A stretch of 57,527 nt of DNA from an uncultured Mycoplasmatota bacterium. GTDB taxonomy: Bacteria; Bacillota_I; Bacilli_A; RF39; UBA660. Of the stretch, positions 55,323 through 57,527 are shown in pieces. The notes beneath the pieces are model-generated. The model saw only the letters and a list, made by a program, of their open reading frames with translations, made no database searches and was not told the origin of the DNA. The position numbers were made by a program, and so were the translations under genes. Location: contig CAMMMH010000006.1 of NCBI GenBank assembly GCA_946497955.1, positions 1 through 57,527 of the forward strand, in the 5' to 3' direction. The stretch's first letter is position 1, and each line of letters opens with the position of its first letter.

Positions 55323-56780
55323 ATGAAAAAAAGAAGTAAAAAGGAAGAGGAAAAATTACAGGAAGAAATAAAGAAATATGCAAATGAACCAAGAAGTGTA
55401 AGAAGAAAAAAAGAAAGAGAATTAAAGAAAGAATATAAAGATAAATCTATTACAATTAAATCAGGTAAGAAATTCAAGAAAACTAAAGAACCTCTTACTA
55501 GAAAACAAAGAAGAGAACTTTTAAAAGATAAAAATCTATTAAAGGAAGTTTTAAAGATAATTAGAAAATATTTCCCACAGTTAGAAAACTTATTTAGTAA
55601 ATTAACTGATAAAAGACATAAAAGTTATATTACTTATAAGATGAGAACTATTATAATGACTAGATTATTATCTTTAATTTGCGGTATTACTACCATGAAA
55701 GGTATTAATCAAAAATTTAATACTGATGAAGCTATTAAAAATTTATCTTCTATTTGTAACCAAGAACTTAAAGAAGTTCCTGATTGGCAAACTATTCAAG
55801 ATGTTATTGAAACTCTTTCTATAGAAGAAATAGAAGATATTAGGAAATATATGGTAAAGGCTTTAATTAGAAGTAAAATGTTTGATAGATTTAGATATAA
55901 AGGTGCTATTCAAGTATTAGTAGATGCTACTGGTCTATCTAGTCATGATTATAACTTAAATGGTAATTGTATTTCTAGAACTAAAAGTGGCATTATTAAA
56001 TACTATAAATATGTCTTAGAAGCTAAAATTGTTTTTGGTAACATTGTTATTAGTATTGATTCTGAATGGATAGAAAATAAGGAATTAAATAATGAAAACG
56101 AGAAACAAGACTGTGAAGTTAATGCTTTTAAAAGAATGGCTCCAAGACTTAAGAAAAATTATCCTAAAATGAAATTTATTATTACAGGGGATGCTTTATA
56201 TGCTACTACTCCTATGATTGATATTTGTAAAGATAATAAGTGGTATTATATCTTTAATCTTAAGAAAGATAGACTTAAAAATGTCTATGAACAATTTACG
56301 GATAATGTTAACTACTTTAATGAAACTAATAAAGAAAACTATTATTTATCTAAAAATGTAGAGTTTAATGATAATGTTTTTGATGTGTTTAAATATATAG
56401 AAGTTACTAATAATAAAACTACTACTTTTCACTATGTTAGCAATCTTAATGTTAAAGATAGTAATATAGAAGAAATTGTTAATATGGGTAGACGTAGATG
56501 GAAGATAGAAAATGAAGGCTTTAATCAACAAAAAAATGGGACTTTTTGTATTTCCCATATGAGTAGTAGACATATTGTTGGTTTAAAGGTCCAATATTAT
56601 TTAATACAGATCGCCCATATTATAAGACAACTATTAGAATATGGTTCTATTATAATAAAAGAGATTCGTGATATAACAAAAAAGGAAATAAGCGACAAAA
56701 TTTCCACCATGCTTACTTCCAACAAAATCTCAAATTTTAATTGTTTGGATTTGAATTTTCAATTAAGATTTGATGGTTAA
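55323..56780 (+). CDS. DDE transposase of the insertion sequence
   Basis: 485 aa, highly basic N-terminus. Catalytic residues likely Asp in LVDATGLSSHDY, Asp in FIITGDALYATTPM and Glu in 'RRRWKIENEGFNQQKN' (Y/R-x-x-x-E signature of the IS4 superfamily). The group (IS4, ISNCY or IS1202-like) cannot be settled by eye. AAAGGATG lies 6 nt before the ATG. Complete. Confidence 0.88.
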   Translation: MKKRSKKEEEKLQEEIKKYANEPRSVRRKKERELKKEYKDKSITIKSGKKFKKTKEPLTRKQRRELLKDKNLLKEVLKIIRKYFPQLENLFSKLTDKRHKSYITYKMRTIIMTRLLSLICGITTMKGINQKFNTDEAIKNLSSICNQELKEVPDWQTIQDVIETLSIEEIEDIRKYMVKALIRSKMFDRFRYKGAIQVLVDATGLSSHDYNLNGNCISRTKSGIIKYYKYVLEAKIVFGNIVISIDSEWIENKELNNENEKQDCEVNAFKRMAPRLKKNYPKMKFIITGDALYATTPMIDICKDNKWYYIFNLKKDRLKNVYEQFTDNVNYFNETNKENYYLSKNVEFNDNVFDVFKYIEVTNNKTTTFHYVSNLNVKDSNIEEIVNMGRRRWKIENEGFNQQKNGTFCISHMSSRHIVGLKVQYYLIQIAHIIRQLLEYGSIIIKEIRDITKKEISDKISTMLTSNKISNFNCLDLNFQLRFDG

Positions 56781-56826
56781 AGTGTAACATATTTCAGGGG
56801 AGTTGAAAACTAGTGGTGGAAATTTT

Positions 56827-56850
56827 TACAGTGTATTTGACACTTCTTTT
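56827..56850 (+). terminator. Short terminator-like hairpin after the transposase
   Basis: AGTGT-ATTTG-ACACT followed by TCTTTTTT on the plus strand; only 5 bp of stem. Confidence 0.45.
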
Positions 56851-56874
56851 TTGCATGGTTTATTTATGCGAAGA

Positions 56875-56918
56875 AAAAGATTTATGTTATTTTTCAATCT
56901 TTTGCACATAAATCTTTT
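56875..56918. repeat. 13-bp inverted repeat inside the insertion sequence
   Basis: AAAAGATTTATGT and ACATAAATCTTTT, 18-nt loop, near the right end. It may act as a terminator shielding the transposase from outside transcription. Confidence 0.7.
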
Positions 56919-56994
56919 CTTTTTTAATTAAATTTGCTCTTTTTTACTGTGCAATATTGTATAAAAAATAGAAATATGTAAATAATAAAAATAA

Positions 56995-57021
56995 TTAGCA
57001 CTTTAACTTGACAAGTGCTAA
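56995..57021. promoter_or_regulatory. CIRCE operator (HrcA site)
   Basis: TTAGCACTT-N9-AAGTGCTAA, the CIRCE consensus with one symmetric change. It overlaps the -35 of the hsp20 promoter, so HrcA binding should repress it until heat stress. Confidence 0.92.
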
Positions 57022-57036
57022 AAACAGTGGTATAAC
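57008..57036 (+). promoter_or_regulatory. Promoter of hsp20
   Basis: TTGACA, 17-bp spacer, TATAAC; consensus -35 inside the CIRCE element. Confidence 0.88.
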
Positions 57037-57068
57037 ATAATTGTAATGAGAAAGGAAAGTGATAATAT

Positions 57069-57458
57069 ATGTTACCAACAAGATTTTATTTTGATAATGC
57101 ATTTGATCAATTATTTGGAAATGAAGGAAGTAAGATGATGAATTGTGATATCTATGAAAAGGATAACACATATCATGTAGAGATGGATTTACCAGGATTT
57201 AAGAAAGATGAAATTAAAGTAGAATGTAACAAAGGAAACTTAGTTATAACTGCTGAAAAATCATCTAATGAAGAAGATAAAGATGAAGATAAAAAATATC
57301 TACGTCGTGAAAGAAGTTATGGTAAATATTCTAGAAGTTTCTATCTAGGTGATATTAAAGAAGATGCTATTGAAGCTAAATTCGATAATGGTACATTAAG
57401 TATTTCTATTCCAAAAATTGATGAAAATGAAAATAAAAAACTTATTGATATAAAATAA
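57069..57458 (+). CDS. hsp20: Small heat-shock protein, Hsp20/alpha-crystallin family
   Basis: 129 aa. The alpha-crystallin domain starts with 'NCDIYEKDNTYHVEMDLPGF' and 'KKDEIKVECNKGNLVITAEK', and ends with the family's 'AKFDNGTLSISIPK' (G-x-L). These ATP-independent chaperones hold unfolded proteins. AAAGGAAAG lies ~8 nt before the ATG. HrcA/CIRCE control is directly visible; a terminator follows. Confidence 0.95.
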   Translation: MLPTRFYFDNAFDQLFGNEGSKMMNCDIYEKDNTYHVEMDLPGFKKDEIKVECNKGNLVITAEKSSNEEDKDEDKKYLRRERSYGKYSRSFYLGDIKEDAIEAKFDNGTLSISIPKIDENENKKLIDIK

Positions 57459-57498
57459 AAGAAGGCAGCTAGCAATGTTATTAACTTAAGAAAAATTA

Positions 57499-57527
57499 AG
57501 ATAAAGGATTTAATCTTTTGTCTTTTT
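57499..57527 (+). terminator. Terminator of hsp20
   Basis: AGATAAAGGA / TCTTTTGTCT (two G-U), 5-nt loop, then TTTT to the window end. Confidence 0.7.

Larger units (their letters stand above)
55248..56949 (+). mobile_element. Intact insertion sequence, IS4-superfamily-like, with TIRs and 8-bp duplication
   Basis: 1702 bp. Left repeat CAGCAAAAAAGAGTAAATTT, right (reverse complement) CAGTAAAAAAGAGCAAATTT, 18 of 20 identical. TGCAATAT flanks both ends (55240-55247 and 56950-56957), a perfect 8-bp target duplication. One transposase fills the element. The duplication and intact ORF point to recent insertion. Confidence 0.92.

Noticed and set aside
55171-55392. 73-aa minus-strand ORF across tRNA-His and the IS end
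   Set aside because: Overlaps the tRNA gene and the inverted repeat; no ribosome site.
1-57527. CRISPR array
   Set aside because: No regularly spaced repeat set or cas gene was seen; the repeats at 15.5-16 kb are only pairs.

Overview
This is a very AT-rich window with strong purine-rich Shine-Dalgarno sites. The core genes (rplS, lepB, deoD, the ymfF/ymfH pair, metK, a CIRCE-controlled hsp20) and the codon use suggest a low-GC Firmicute, probably a gut Bacilli/Erysipelotrichia/RF39-type organism. TGA is used as a stop and Trp is TGG, so the standard bacterial code applies. The genus cannot be fixed from this sequence. Almost all genes lie on the minus strand.

Region 1 (1 to about 15.9 kb) is the end of an integrative conjugative element or plasmid-like element. 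Read right to left it holds a 48-aa leader protein, parA and parB, a membrane-anchored protein, a thioester/Cna-B cell-wall protein with its sortase, three small genes, a 2.45-kaa N6-methylase/SNF2 helicase, two tandem XRE-like regulators, a DUF3848-like gene, and the start of a DUF3991/TOPRIM-like gene cut by the window edge. A TnpV-like gene with its own ribosome-binding site lies inside the helicase gene in another frame. The noncoding stretch at 15.5-16.0 kb carries paired palindromes and direct repeats and probably marks the partition or end region of the element.

Region 2 (16.0-17.95 kb) is a three-gene accessory operon ending in a RhuM-family gene. A divergent promoter serves a 305-aa orphan.

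Region 3 (18.9-35.8 kb) is mostly chromosome: lepB, rplS, the M16 peptidase pair, deoD, a decayed IS66 copy with terminal inverted repeats, a frameshifted zinc alcohol dehydrogenase, a low-molecular-weight tyrosine phosphatase, a SWIM-SNF2 helicase, a UvrD-like helicase with a nuclease insert, a DUF362/cupin/carboxymuconolactone-decarboxylase operon behind a MerR-type promoter, cutA and metK.

Region 4 (35.9-54.9 kb) is a defence island ending near tRNA-His. It contains a complete type II Wadjet operon (jetA-jetB-jetC-jetD) followed after 3 nt by a SEC-C zinc-motif protein. It continues with a GmrSD-like DUF262/DUF1524 protein, a 938-aa protein joining a divergent RelA/SpoT-like domain to about 750 residues of helical repeat-like sequence, a cytosine-5 methyltransferase overlapping a DUF3883-type PD-(D/E)XK nuclease, an orphan, and a Fic protein with a VbhA-like N-terminus.

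Region 5 (55.1-57.5 kb) has tRNA-His(GTG), an intact IS4-superfamily-like insertion sequence with 20-bp inverted repeats and a perfect 8-bp target duplication, and hsp20 behind a CIRCE operator.

The strongest candidates for something not well described are the long RelA/SpoT-like protein with altered active-site motif, the SEC-C gene coupled to Wadjet, and the overprinted tnpV. All functional calls are from reading the sequence; no database search was run.
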